Notes: a model not told the origin generated them from the sequence alone. A stretch of 64,000 bases of DNA from Panax quinquefolius (GCA_020205615.1 CM035163.1:49074920-49138919), one strand, 5' to 3'. Counted from the stretch's first letter, positions 47,657 to 60,724 are shown. Program-made: numbers and translations.

Positions 47657-48200
47657 TTTCCGCGGGAGATCAAGTCAAGCCCCGGAGATAATCCGCGGGA
47701 AATCAAGTCAAGCCCCAGAGATAATCCCAGGAGATCAAGTCAAATCGCGGGAGATCAAGTCAAGCCCCGGAGATAATCCCGGGAGATCAAGTCAAAACCT
47801 CGGTGATGTCCTTGGGAGATCAAATCCAAACCCCAAAGACAACTCCGGGAGATCAAGTCAACCCCTAGAGACAACCCCGGGAGATCAAGCACAAACCCCA
47901 GAGACAACCCCAGGAGATCAAATCCAACCTCGGGAGATCAAGTCAAGCCCCGAAGACAACCCCGGAAGATCAAATCTAACCCCGGGAGATCAAGTCCAAC
48001 CCTGGAGACGATCCCGGGAGATCAAATCAAGCCCCAAAGATAACCCTGGGAGATCAAGTCAAAACCCTAAGAGATCAAATCCAAATCCCGATGAAAACCT
48101 CGGGAGATCAATTCAAACCCCGGAGACAACCCCGGGAAATCAAATCAACTTCAGAAACAACCCTAAAGATAAACAACAAGCCAACCTCGGAGATAACCCC
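47657..48200 (+). repeat. GGGAGATCAAGTCAA / CCCCGGAGATAA array, about 17 units
   Basis: About 17 GGGAGATCAA cores spaced about 20 or 33 bp apart, separated by CCCCGGAGATAACCCC-like blocks. The array is longer than in the minus-strand copy at 12560-12830. Confidence 0.85.
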
Positions 48201-48883
48201 GGGGAAGACAGCTATAACTGCATCAAGCTCGAAACCAACAAGAAGGGGTAAAATAGTAATATTTCTAACTCAACATCAATTCATCCCAAATCAATGCAAA
48301 AGAAGTCATGCAGAACCATAACATCAATCCCGAGTGAAAACATCACAAGATAGCTCAACGGATGGACTGCGAAGACTTGTAGATCTGGTCATGGATCCAT
48401 CTTCCCATATTTAGAAAAGATCAAATCCCATGTCATTATGTAGCTCTCGTCAAGGGCTTTCCGGAAAGGTATAAGACGCCTCCATCGGATTCCTGGATTG
48501 AAAGTTATAAAGGTTCGAGCGAACATCGTGTTGATTTAAGTGCACGTACTTCGAGACAATGGGACCCACAGGGCCCAAGCCCACCCGGGTAGCCGTAGGT
48601 ATACCCGCCACTACTTTGATCTACAAATAGACCCACCCATTAGCCAAAATAAAAATAAAAAGAAGAAGAAAATAGAGGGAATTCCGTTCATTTCAGCTCT
48701 TAACCCTTCCTATAGTGTTCCAAACTTCAATATTCTTCTTTCTAAACACTTGTATACGTATATACTACAATATATCAAATTTTAACCGGTGGAAACTAAG
48801 TTTTCAAGCTCCAAAAGCAGTCTGAAGCCTTCCTTGCAGTATACTGTAAGATTTTTTCAAATTTGAAGCTTTCTCTTGCTTTA

Positions 48884-48956
<73 letters not shown>

Positions 48957-50310
48957 GATTAGTTGTGCCTGGATCGTCAATCTGTGGCTTTTTCTCCCTT
49001 TAATATATATGTAAATATATATAAATTTGAACCGAATAGTTGAGTCTGGATCGACAATTTATGGCTTTTACTTTCTTTCCTATATATATATATATCCACG
49101 ATCTATTGATTCAAACTCAAATTATACTATAGTGCGTGGATTTCTAATTTGTGGCCTTTTTATATATATTTACCACTTTGGCCTATATTCTAAATTCGTG
49201 GCCTTTTTACTGTTTTAATATATATATATATATATTAATTTTTTACTGCTATTGAAATATCTGTTTTAACTGTTTATTCAATATAAAACTGCGATATTAA
49301 TGTTTGTGGACTATATTTATCTAACTCTAGTTATATCTAACTTTTAACCAGCTCAAAAGTTGTAAAATTGGAACCGTTGATCTAGAATGGCTAAGATTTA
49401 TTTAAATCTAGTTTTCTTTCTAGTTTTTGTAAATTTTAAGCAACCACGCGTCCCTAGATCTGTATCTAGAGGAAACGAGAAGCTTAGCTACGCGCATGCA
49501 AGGATTTTACTGATGAATCCTTTGTTTTGTGACATTTAGATAAAGTATATGTTTTATTTTAGTATATTTGTTATGCAGGCTATTCATAAAACATTATGTG
49601 AGCCTAGGAGCCACGGGATCTAAGATCCAGCTGGCGAATCTAGATCTGGTTCCCATAATGGTCCTTTTTCAGTTGTACAGTAAGCTTATAAATCATATCT
49701 GTGGTGCTCGGGTCACTTCGATGGCTTTCATGCCCATAAGGAGCCCGGCACTTATATGTATATTATTTTTTCGAAGATACTTCACATCTCAAGAATAAAA
49801 TCAAAACAAGCCGAATACGGAGTAAAATGGAAGTATCAAATGCCTCAATTACTATGTGAGCATAAATATTTGAAAATCTATTTTCAAAACATCATGTCCA
49901 TATATTTTGCTTAAAATTAAACTTTTATACAAGTCAAACCCTTTGTATATAGGTGCAAATGAGGCATAGAACCACTTCTAAATAATGCACTTAGGCCGAA
50001 TTAACCACACACACACATTTCTAATAAATTAAGGAATTAAAAAGATGCGGTAACCGTGTTTTCACAAAAGTCGAGGGGGGTGCCTAACACCTTCCCCTCG
50101 CTTAATCAAGCCCCCGAACTATACAAATTCGGTTGAGTTGGTACAACCATTTCACTATTACCAACCGGCGACTCTGAATTTTCAAATCATTGACATTTTA
50201 TGTTGGACCCTTTTGTCAAACTCGCCCTTCCAAATAAAATTCAACACATAGAAAACATAAAGGGTAAGAAAGGCTGAAAGAGGAAATCCAAAAAAAGAAA
50301 TTTTTCCTGA
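47657..50310 (+). repeat. Tat 5' LTR, start missing
   Basis: Begins inside a GATC array rather than at TGTAGACACTCG, as the copy at 12884 does. A weak TATA-like ATCTACAAATAGACCC lies near 48620. The distal part holds (CA)n (48889-48919), (TA)n (48925-48950) and four degenerate units ending in GTGGCTTTTT-like blocks (48970-49210). Ends near 50310, just before the primer site. Confidence 0.8.
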
Positions 50311-50338
50311 TGGCGACAGATGGCGACTCTGCTGGGGA
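50311..50338 (+). other. Primer binding site of the Tat element, with a partial upstream duplicate
   Basis: TGGCGACTCTGCTGGGGA at 50321-50338 fits the tRNA-Arg-type primer used by Tat/Ogre elements. TGGCGACAGA directly before it is a partial copy. Confidence 0.8.
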
Positions 50339-51196
50339 TAGTAGAGGGCTTAAGTCGCATTTCAATCTTTTCAAAAACCCTTCTTATCTGCTTGTGTATG
50401 AATGTTATCTTTACATTGAATGGATGTAAATGAACGCTCTATTTACTGCACTTTAGTGCTTTACACAATCTTTGCATTTTGTGTTAGTGCCTCGCACAAT
50501 GTCATCATTTCATACGGTGAGAAATGATGTATGTGAATGTATGTTATGTGATTCCTCCACCAGGAGGCGAACCTGTCGGTGTTTGATTACTGGACTCAAC
50601 GGAGAATAATCCCGCGAGGCTCAGGAAAGGCACCACTCAGATCCGCTCAAATTGAAAGATCAGATTAACTTCCCATCTAGTAAATTACGATGATCTGGGG
50701 ACCTTCATGCCAAAAATCCGCGAGAGTAGCCTAAGATAGGCCAGTCTCTGATAAACCAAACGCGAAGGGAATCTATTCACGCCTTTCCCTTTTAAATTCC
50801 ATGTAAAATTTTTGATTCAATGTAAATTACGATTCTATATAAATATAAAGAAAGAAAAAAGAAAAAGAAAAGAAAGATGTAAATATATATTCCATTCCAT
50901 ATCAAAACCTTTCATACTATCCTCTCATCAAAACAACTGACATCTATTTCACAGGAAAAAATTAAAAAACCCCTAAAACAGATATATTGCATAGCATGCA
51001 GACTGTTAGTGTTTACCAAGACTAAACTATATAATCTTTTTGTAGGGAAACAATTGGTATTGTTACCCAATCTTAGTCCAAAAAGGCACTAAGCCCACCT
51101 TCAGACATGGCTGTAAATGCCTAACCTGAATCTACTCCGGTTTCTTGAGAGGAGTTCGAGGGACTAAGAAGCCAGATAGCAAAATTAGTTATCTTT
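50339..51196 (+). other. Tat untranslated leader
   Basis: About 0.86 kb without a supported gene; an extra ORF upstream of gag, found in some Ogre elements, is not visible here. Confidence 0.55.
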
Positions 51197-53100
51197 TTGA
51201 AAGATCAAAACAAAAGGACTCAAGGTCAACAAATGCCCACTCAAATAGAGTCCTCTCCAAAAGGAGGAAGACAAGATACTGACAAGAAAGAACAGGAAGT
51301 ACAAATACCTGAACCTCAAATCAATGAAAAATCCAACAAAACCCCTAAAATCACCAATCTTAAAGAAGATCGAGAAACTGGTGATATTCAAAAGAAAGTT
51401 CAGCAAATGGAAGAAACCATCCGGTCAATCAAAGGGACTGAAGCATATGAAAGTGTGACTTATTCAGACCTTTGTATCTTTCCTAGGGTTCATTATCTAG
51501 ACAAGTTCAAAACTCCTACTTTTGAGAAAAATGGCGTATTGGGAGATCCTTACACTCATTTGAAGGTGTTTATTGGAGAACTTGGGTCATATGTCGAGGA
51601 TGAAAAGCTAAGGATGCAATTGTTCAAGAAAAGTTTAACTAGAGAGGCCAGAGCATAGTATGCCAGATTGGACAATTCCAAAATCTATAGCTGGGAAGAA
51701 GTAGCCCATGTTTTTCTAAACCAATGCATTTTCCAATAAAAAATGGCTCCAGATAGATATCAAATTACCAAAGTTAAAAAGCAGAATACTGATTCATTCA
51801 GAAAATATGCCCAAAGATGGAGATGTCTGGATGCTCAAGTAATCACATCAATGACAGAAACTGAGATGGTAATGACCTTTATTGACATATAAGAAGCTTC
51901 GTTCTACGAGAGGGTCTTGACAGGCATAGGAAATCATTCACAGAACTGATTAAACACAGAGAGATGGTTGAGATGGGGTTGAAGTCTGGAAAAATTAAAG
52001 ACCTCATTGCTTTAGAAGCCGTAGTTGAGCATATTCAGACAAGAAATTATGGGAATAACCCTCGGAGGGTTCATAAAAAGAAAGAAGAAGATGTATCCTT
52101 GGTACTTCAAGGACAAACTCAGAGAGGAAATCAAAACTTACACATTCAAAGGAAAAATTATTCCCCTTTTCAAGCATCTGCACAATCCTCAAATCCTCCA
52201 TTGCAAAAAGTTGGAGAGGTCAGATGTCAAAGAGTTTTCACACCCTTAGGGGACTTATTGGAAAATATACTGAAGCTTCTGACAACACAGAAGAAAATTA
52301 GCCAGCTCCTTCCTCCAGCCAATCCGAGTGGAAGAAATTTTGTTACAAGCAAGAAATGTGCTTATCATTCTGGAGCTCCGGGTCATGATACCTAAGATTG
52401 CTGGTCTCTTAAACACAAAATCCAGGATCTGATAAATAATGGAGAAATTATGGTGACTACACAAGAGCAACCACGTGTGCAAGATAATCCTCTACCTCAA
52501 CATAAGGAATAAAATGTCAATATGATCAGTAGGGGGAGTGGAGAAAGTTCCAATTACCTCAAATATGTAGGTGATTCTCCCCAAACAAGCAAAGATAATT
52601 CTAATAAATGGGATTATTCATAATTCTGGTTTATGAAAGAACGAGAAATAGCGTCTATCAAAGAACAGGTTGATCAAATGGTAAAACTAGTGATACATCA
52701 GCACCGAGTAACTCGACCACTGATCAGTTAGGGGAACACAAGTCTCCTCTCCCTTATCATAAGTAATCAACAACAAGTCCAAGAGAATAAAACTTTGGAA
52801 GAAAAAATTGCAAGAAAAATTAGAGCCTAGTCTCGTTGGGACTACGCAGACCAAACTAAGTTCACTCCTTTGGGTTAACCAATGGATGAGATTTTGTAGA
52901 TGTTGATCAATGAAAGAAAGATCACAGAACTGTTACCCCTAATTAATCCACGTTCTAAAAGGTTTGATGCTACCAGGGTCTGTCAATATCACTCCAATAC
53001 TCGGGGTCATAACACTGAAAGCTGCTGGGCACTTCGTCAACTAATCTAGAATATGATTAACAACGGTAACCCCCAAATGGCAAATAATGGTGCTATCTTG
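51197..53100 (+). pseudogene. Tat gag with a duplicated zinc-binding C-terminal module
   Basis: The first 153 codons (51197-51655) are open: a charged N-terminus, then a capsid start (TPTFEKNGVLGDPYTHL). After a TAG at 51656-51658 the capsid continues with ARLDNSKIYSWEEVAHVF, MAPDRYQITKVKKQ and FRKYAQRWRCLDAQV, which are typical Tat gag blocks. Two similar modules follow, each ISQLLPPANP- or ITELLPLINP-like and then a Cys-His motif: CAYHSGAPGHDT (Cys codon at 52357) and CQYHSNTRGHNTESC (52981). They lie 624 bp apart. Many stops, mostly TAG or TAA. Confidence 0.82.
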
Positions 53101-53208
53101 CCTAAAAAAGAGAAGATATTCCTTCTTGGAACACAGAGATGGAAGGAAAGCATAGTAGTCATATCCTTTGAAGGAGACTTGTCTGCAACACCTCTTGCAA
53201 TCTAAGGA

Positions 53209-54433
53209 ATGAAGGTTAAAGGAGTAAAGAACCCTTTGAAAGTGGTTACGCTTGAGCCTCTAATGTTGCCCTTTAGACCGCAGTATCCTATCATCAGCTT
53301 GAAAAAAGTCCCCTGGAACTATGGGAGAGATGAGGGATCAACTTTAAATCAAACTGCTGCTATATTAAAGGAAAACCTGCTGTATCTACCTCAGCGAGTA
53401 ATGAAGCCAGTTATTAAATCCGCGAGAAGAGTGTCCGAGGAGAAAGTTGAAGAATTCCTTCGCAAGATGGGACATAATGAAGCCAAAGTGGTGCAAGGAT
53501 TAAAGAAAGCACCCCGTCAGATATCCATTATAGATTTGGTTTTATCTTTGGAAGATCATCACAAGGTCTTAGTGGAAGTACTGGAAGAAGCTCACCTGCC
53601 AAAGTCAATAGATACCGAGAAGTTTCATCATTTGGTAGATCACCCTTCCAACAATAATGTGATATCATTCACTGATGATAACATACCACCCGATGGGACG
53701 TGTCATTGCAAGTTATTGCACATAACAGTGATGTCTTAAGGATATGTGGTAGGAGGTGTATTGATAAATGGAGGATCTTTCTTGAACATCTGTCCCTACA
53801 ACACGTTAGAAAGAATGAAGATCAATCCCAATCGAATTCGAAGCAGCCACATAGTCATAATAGCCTTTGATGGGTCTCGACGAAATGCTGTAGGAGAAAT
53901 TGAGCTTCCAGTGGAAATAGGTCCACATATTTTCTTTATATCATTTCAAGTGATAAACATCACCACATGATATAATTTACTGTTGGGAAGGCCATGGATC
54001 CATATGGCAGGAGCAGTTTTATCTACCCTTCATTAATAGGTCAAATACATCATTAGCAGTAATCTGGTAGCTGTCAATGCTGAGCCAGAATATGCTATTT
54101 ATACACAAAGCGATATGCCTCTAATCAGTCTCAATGAGGGAATTGAGCCTGTCAGTTTTCAAGCCTTTTAGGTGAGCAACACTCGATACCAACCTATTAG
54201 AGCACCAGCTTTAAAGCCTAGAATTTCCACCGAAGTAATGTCGGCTAGTCAAGAAATGATATCCTTGGGTTTTTAGCCTGGACAAGGGTTAGGGAAAAGT
54301 AAACAAGGAATTAAAAGTCCTGTTCAAATTCCAAGTCAGACAGGGAAGGCTAAATTAGGCTATTAATCTGGATCAGACCATCTAACTCACAAAACATCCA
54401 CTCGGTTACAGAACGTAGAAATTCAGATTTTAT
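53209..54433 (+). pseudogene. Tat protease and G-patch-like segment
   Basis: A 176-residue open frame (53209-53739), continuing after one TAA, leads to the protease: VLINGGSFLNICPYNTL, where the catalytic Asp of the usual Asp-x-Gly reads Asn, then IAFDGSRRNAVGEIELPVEI and YNLLLGRPWIHMAGAV. A glycine-rich G-patch-like segment follows (ISLGF, stop, PGQGLGKSKQGI) at about 54255-54330. The frame is cut at 54434 by an inserted LTR and picks up again at about 57825. Not active as protease. Confidence 0.82.
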
Positions 54434-57400
54434 TGTAAAATGATTTTATTAAATTAAATAATAATAAAATCATATTCTATGTGATATCAAGATGGTTGTC
54501 ATTCTATAACCTATTGATGTTGGAATGTCGTAGTATTTGAGCTACGTGAAGGAATTAAAGTGTTTGAATTTCTAAGACGAAAATAAAAGTTTTCTGAGAA
54601 ATTTTCTGAAAAATACTATTCATCGGTATTTGCTCAGGAATTATTTTTGAATTTCCAAGAAATATGTAATGATAGAATATCAAGGTAAGACGGATTATGT
54701 AATAATAATCTAGTTATGGAAAACATAATATTTTGCTTGCGGACTTAATTTGAGAAAATTAAGGAAAATGAAGTATTAGTAAGAAATCGTTAAGGGTATG
54801 ATACTTATGTATTGTACAAGAGAATGAAAATGAGTATAATACAAAGTATTATACGAGTTTGTATGAAGGAAGGAATATCGTATATAATGAAGTTGTATAT
54901 GAATTATAATACGAGAATAATACATAGACAATATGTATATGTAATGGATTTGGAAGATTGGTTAACAATTGGTACAAGCCCAAATGAATTAAATGTTAAG
55001 GCCCAATGTTAATTAATGAACAAGTTAATTAATGCAAGCCCAAAAGATAGGTTAAACTAAGCCCAAATTAAAGTCCAATGAATTATGGTGACCCATGGGG
55101 CAAACCATAATAATGTGGTTAATGTGTGGTAACCAAGATAAGTGGTGACCAATTTAAGTGGTAACCAAGTTGATGTAATGACCAAGCAAAGGATAGGTTT
55201 TGTGCCATGCAAGTAATGAATAGTAAGGAGGTTCATAAGGAGGTGGGATTGGTTTAAAGTCCAAATTACCCTAACTTTGGAAAATCTATATATAGATGAG
55301 GCTTACAAACCATTTGTTAGTTATTCAAATAATCCAAACACTCTCTCAAAGTGCTTAATTGTTAGGGTGATTAAGTCGCAAATAAGCTACTTACATAAGA
55401 AGAAGAAGACTACTCACAAAGACTTCAAATGTAAGACTCCTTCTCTAATTATCTTCTATCTCTATTCATGATAGGTTGATAAGCAAAGATGAATTAAGGA
55501 ACATGAATGTTAAGAAGTTAGAAGAATGTGTAAGTAATGAACTTAAGCCACATAAGTTGGTAATAAGTCATTTAAGCTAGCATAAGTTATAAAATTATGT
55601 GAAAGTATTATGAACTTGTCATGAGTTTATTAATGAAAGTAAAGAAATTGTATGTATATTAATCATATATACATGAATGAAACTATATGTGAAAACATGT
55701 ATGCATGATGATTAAAGGACTATAACTTTCTTAAGTTAGTAGCGATGAAGCTATATGTAGTTTATAATTGAATAAGTTATACGCTCATGAATGAATTAAG
55801 TCAAAATCCAACAATGAAAATAAGTTGTTGTATTAAGTATGTGACGATGTTTATAGAATGAAATGAATGCAAGTAAAGTAATGAACAAATCATAAGTAAT
55901 GAAGATTTGCCAGAAATCGCACGATTAGACGATAATCGTCGAATTCGTGAAATTCCCGGATTAGAAGTCAAATTTTGAGTTTGAACTCGGAAATGTTATT
56001 TTCCAATGGAGACAAGTCATATTCGTCATTTTAGAGTTGCGGACTCAAGAATGATCGAATTCCGACTTATAACGAAGAAACGAGCGTTGAACGTTCACGA
56101 ACGTTTATCGTTTACGTTAAAAATGAACCAATAAGTGAATTTTAAGCAAATGAAGTCAAATAGATAAAATTTTTGCATGAACGCATAGATTACATAATTT
56201 GTGAATCGTAGGCTTTTGAACGAGCCAATTCGGACTTATAACGAAGAAGTTATGCGTCCGGGAAGTTCACAAAATTTAAAATTTGAAAATATTTACGGTG
56301 CCTGAGTTGGTCGAAATATGCCGCCAACCCTAGTACAAATGATGGTGCCGCAGTCTTAGTAACAATAACTCGCAGCTTGAATCAGAAGACATTTTGTGGC
56401 CATAGCATATTTCGTGAACGATAAGGACCTTCAGAAAGTGGCGCCTTAATACAGCCCACTAAGTGAGGACTCCCACCGCAACACCAAGTCCGGACTTCCA
56501 CATTCGTTAACTTCATACTGCGAGACGAGCTATAGTTATAAAGCTGGCACCGCAGCGCCAGTCTCAGAGCAATGACAGTGAAGGTTGTTTATAAGTACAA
56601 AGAATAAAGGGTAATTGACTTGAAAGTAAACATACTTTAAAGAACATAAAGTAACATTGTTTAAACTTTGTTAAACCTTAGAGATGTTGTATAAAGGTTG
56701 AGATAACCTAGTCAATTGAATGTAAGTATAATGATAAACCAGAATGAATAGTAAATGAATCTAATACAAAATTAGATTAAGATGAAGGGTAAGATAGTCA
56801 TATACATACTTGATTATATATGACCTAATGTGAGGCATTATGTGATCATGTATTGTAGAGACTTAAAAGACTTGAACGTAAAATATTTATACCATAACAA
56901 ACGCTAAAGGCAAGTATTCTAACTCTTGTCTCAGTTCAATCTGAACAAGTTTTTGAAGTTCATGTATCCTTACGCATGAATTGACGTACGATGAAGTTAA
57001 AGCTAATTCTTTTGGCTAGACTTGATATATTGAGTGGATTATTGATAATCTATTCATCTGTTATCAAATGTTGTTATCTTTTGTCAACTACTTGTTATGG
57101 TTTTCAAAAGAAGACTGGAATGTTAAACAAATGTTTTGTCGGTAAACGACAGGCACGTGAGGTTGCCACAATTAAACGTACATACGTTTAATGAATGTAG
57201 GGTTGATCAACATAGAGTACAATAGACTGATCACCTAGAAGTGCTTGTAAGTAATACCGGGCTTACGGACTTAGTTCCGGGTTGTCCTTTTCAAAGAAGA
57301 ATGAAATGCTCAAGGTCTCTGACCGGAGTGAATGTTTTACTGAATATTGTTATTATTGTAAAACATTTTGAAAGGAAGATGAAGTGCTATTTTGAATTAT

Positions 57401-57820
57401 CAATAGTACTTCATAACTATTGTTCGATTATTGAAGATATACGATTAAGTGTATGTCAAGCATGTTGTTTATTGAAATTGTCATACTTGGCGAGCTAGTT
57501 ATGCTCACTCTTGCTTGAACCATATGAATGCGAAATAAGACCGAACGTCCCCAAGGATCGAATAAGGATAAAGGAAAAGCTAAAAGCGGATCGTTAAGTC
57601 ATTTATATAATAGTATAGGTTTAATGTTATAATGTAATTGATATTATAACAAAGAACCTTTATAATGGGTTTAGAACCTGGGACAATGTAAATATTATTT
57701 TGATAATATATAAGAGATGTTCGTTCTTTTGAGGCTTTTCAATTGAATGAATGTATAAATGTTAGTACAGTATAACACCATCTGTCGGGTTGGAAGATAC
57801 CCAAATTTAGGGGCGCTACA
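54434..57820 (+). mobile_element. LTR-like insertion (3387 bp) in the Tat element, probably a gypsy solo LTR
   Basis: Ends TGTAAAATG..GGGCGCTACA. It has a TATA box (ATCTATATATAGAT, 55284-55296), a perfect 12-bp hairpin at its start (54440-54451 with 54462-54473), and the CTTATAACGAAGAA and GCACCGCAGCGCCAG phrases common in chromovirus-type LTRs. It separates protease from the rest of pol. No matching 5-bp flanks are seen (TTTAT and GGTTC), so the ends may have been altered. No coding sequence recognised inside. Confidence 0.7.
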
Positions 57821-58276
57821 GGTTCATTCCTCTACGATGCTACTAGCAAACCTTATAGATGCAGGATTTGTGAAGCCTATGAGGAAAATCCTTGTGGCTA
57901 TATCAGGAATGTTAATTCCTAAGGTTAATCTGGCTAGTGGAAAAGAAATCCAGATTCCTGTTAAGAAAGACAAGGAAAGAAACGAAGGGTTCCTGTAAGA
58001 ATTGCAAAATTGGTTGGCAAAGATGCATTTCCTGACATATACTGAGGGAATGAATGAGGAAATCCTAGATGATGACTATCTAGAAGATCAAATCCCGACC
58101 CCTCGCATAAATAGGGCTAAGGAGAACCCGTCAAAGAAAAATACCGACCCTGATATGAATTCAGTCATGGTCATCATCAAAGAAGAGGAGGACATCAACT
58201 ATCCCTTCATCGCAGTTGTCCACAAACACTTGACCCTGGACTACTGGAGTAGCGTTCCTTGCATCTATCGAAAAGG
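57821..58276 (+). pseudogene. Tat pol linker before the candidate intron
   Basis: Resumes with TMLLANLIDAGFVKPMRKIL and, after a TAA, continues as an acidic linker (58002-58276) ending VPCIYRKG. This joins protease to RT in Tat elements and has no known enzymatic motif. Confidence 0.6.
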
Positions 58277-58431
58277 GTAAAAAAGGTATAAAGTCCATTT
58301 GCCCTGAAGTGTAGATATTATTGACCGCTTACTTTTTTTTGCACATTATTAGCAGTTACTTTTGTCATGCTTTTGCCAACGCTCTATATGATCAAACAAT
58401 CTCATATTAAGTGAAAGTATTTTATTTTCAG
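58277..58431 (+). other. Candidate intron between protease and RT regions
   Basis: Donor G|GTAAAA at 58277, a T-rich 3' part and acceptor TATTTTCAG at 58431. Length 155 bp, AT-rich, with stops in the flanking frame. An intron at this place is known in Ogre elements; the splice itself is inferred. Confidence 0.5.
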
Positions 58432-59655
58432 AACTAGAGTTGGATCTGTCTAGCCTTGCTGATGAAATGCTAAATCTCCATAATAACTAAAACTTTGATG
58501 TAGAGTTGGACTTTGACTTGATGGCAATTGAGCAAGAGGAGATAGATGACTATGAGGTGCCTGAGGAGATCAAAGAATGGGTCGAAGATAAATCCAAAAC
58601 AAACCTCGATCAAACCACCTATGTCAATATCGAAACCTCATAAAACCCTAAAGAAATCCAGATAATCATGGACCTTGCCCCAAACCAAAGAAAAGACCTG
58701 ATTGCTCTTCTGATCCAATTCCAGGATGTGTTTGCATGGTCACATGAGGACATGATCGGTTTGTCTACTGATATTGTCATCCACTGACTACCTATTAAGG
58801 AAGGATTTAAGTCAGTCAAACAAAAGCTTAGGCTAAAACTAGAGTGGATTTTGAAAGTCAAAGAATAAATTGTTAAACAATTCAAAGCCGACATCATCAT
58901 GGTATCAACCTACCCTGAGTGGTTGTCCAATATAGTTCCTGTGCCTAAGCCCGGAGGGAAGGTACGAGTATGCATGGATTACTGGGATTTGAACAATGTT
59001 TATCTTAAGAATAATTTCCCAGTACCTTTTATCCACATACTAATAGACAACACGGCTCAGTATGGCATGTATTCTTTTGTTGACTGCTTCGCTGGGTATC
59101 ATCAGATCATGGTTATGGAAGAGAAAAGGGAGAAAACAACCTTCATCACTCCATGGGGAACCTTTTGTTACAGATGTTTATATTTTGGCCTTATCAATGC
59201 CGGTGCCACCTATCAGCGAGTAATGATGGCCCTTTTTCATAACATGATGCACAAAGAGATAAAGGTCTATGTGGATGACATCATCATTAAATCCCGAAAG
59301 AAAGATGACCATATCGACCATCTCAAAAAAGTTTTTCAACCGATTGTGCAAATACAACTTGAAGCTTAATCCGACCAAGTGTGCCTTTGGTGTCAAATCA
59401 GGCAAGTTATTGGGATTTCTAGTGAACAACAAAGGCATTGAACTAGATCCCACCAAAATTAAAGCAATCATTGAGATGCTCATGCCCCTAACAAAAAAGG
59501 AGATACAAAGATTTCTAGGGAGAATCAATTTCATAAGCAGATTTATATCTCAACTCACAGCAATGTGTGAGCCCATCTTTAAGTTATTAAAGAAAAATTC
59601 CTATATGAAGTGGAATGAAGATTGTCAAAAAAGTTTCATCTCCATCAAAAAGTAA
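58432..59655 (+). pseudogene. Tat reverse transcriptase, catalytic motif intact
   Basis: After an acidic start (ELELDLSSLADEM) come LIALLIQFQDVFAWSHEDM, PVPKPGGKVRVCMDYWDLNN, MYSFVDCFAGYHQI, FGLINAGATYQRVM and the catalytic [12 protein letters not shown] (YVDD at 59268-59279). A frameshift near 59325-59340, in a run of A and T, moves the frame before [32 protein letters not shown] is the connection. Several stops in the first 150 residues. Confidence 0.9.
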
Positions 59656-60120
59656 TTGGTGGAAGCTCTTGTCTTGGTGCCCCCAAGGGACAAGATTCTC
59701 ATGTTTATATACCTGTCAGTCAATGCCAATGTTATGGGCTACATGATAGGGCAAAAAGATGATAGAGGCAAGGAAAGAGCTATCTATTACCTCAGCAAAA
59801 GATTCAGTAGCAGTGAGCAAAAGTGCATTTTGATTGAAAAGACGTGTTGTGCGTTAGCATGGGCCGCCATAAGATTACAACATTATCTTCATGGACACAC
59901 AACCTATCTAATATCTCGCATAGATCCTCTGAAGTACGTATTTAACAAACCCATGTTGAATTACCGACTGTCCAAAATGGCAGTTGATCTTCCAACAATT
60001 CGACATCATCTACGTAAAGGGTCAAGGAATTGCGGATCAATTGGTCGAAGCACCATCAAAGAATTTTGAACCCTTGGAAATATATTTCCAGGATGATGGA
60101 ATAATGATAATTCTACAGAT
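59656..60120 (+). pseudogene. Tat RNase H (first)
   Basis: VPPRDKILMFIYLSVNANVMG, KERAIYYLSKRFSSSEQ and EKTCCALAWAAIRLQHYL are RNase H blocks found in Tat pol. The usual first Asp is replaced (YLSVN), as is common in the degenerate first RNase H of this lineage. A frame change near 59985 precedes FDIIYVKGQGIADQLVEAP. Confidence 0.82.
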
Positions 60121-60700
60121 CCATCGAGAGAATACAGTCTGATCTTGGAAATTATATTTTGACGGAGTCATAAACATGGAAAGTGCCAGAATAGGGGAAG
60201 TTCTGATATTTATTCTGTGAGAACAGTATCCCATGGCCATCAAGTTGCAGTTTGTCAACACTAACAACATAGTTGAGTATGAAGGCTATATAATGGGATT
60301 GAAACTAGCCCAATCCATGGATGTCAAACAGTTATTAGTCTTTGGGGATTCTTAGCTGGTCATCAAGTAAACCACCGAGGCATATCTCACCAAAAAATTG
60401 CATTTGCTGCCTTACCGTTGGCAGGTTATCAAGATGGATATGGAGTTTGAAGAAATAGCCTTAATCCACATCCCTCAAAATAGGAATGATTTCCCTAATG
60501 CACTAGCAACCCTGGCTTCCTTAATCAACATATTTGAAAGGGGAGGCACCCCAAATATCAAATTTGCAAGCCAAAAGGCACCAACATATGGAAATTACAT
60601 CGGAGAAGTATCGGATGAATTACCACCCATCATACAGCCTTGGTATCAAGATATCAAAGAATATCTTAGAAATGGATCTAAGCCCGCTAGGGCAAGCTAA
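60121..60700 (+). pseudogene. Tat second RNase H (archaeal type)
   Basis: KLYFDGVINMESARIGEVLI, NNIVEYEGYIMGLKLAQSM, LLVFGDS and FPNALATLAS follow one another as in the archaeal-type RNase H that only Tat-lineage elements carry. The Asp of FDG, the Glu of EYEG and the Asp of GDS are kept; the last motif reads NALAT where ADALAT is usual. Three in-frame stops. Confidence 0.85.
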
Positions 60701-60724
60701 GTTGAAAGAAAGCAAATTCATAAA

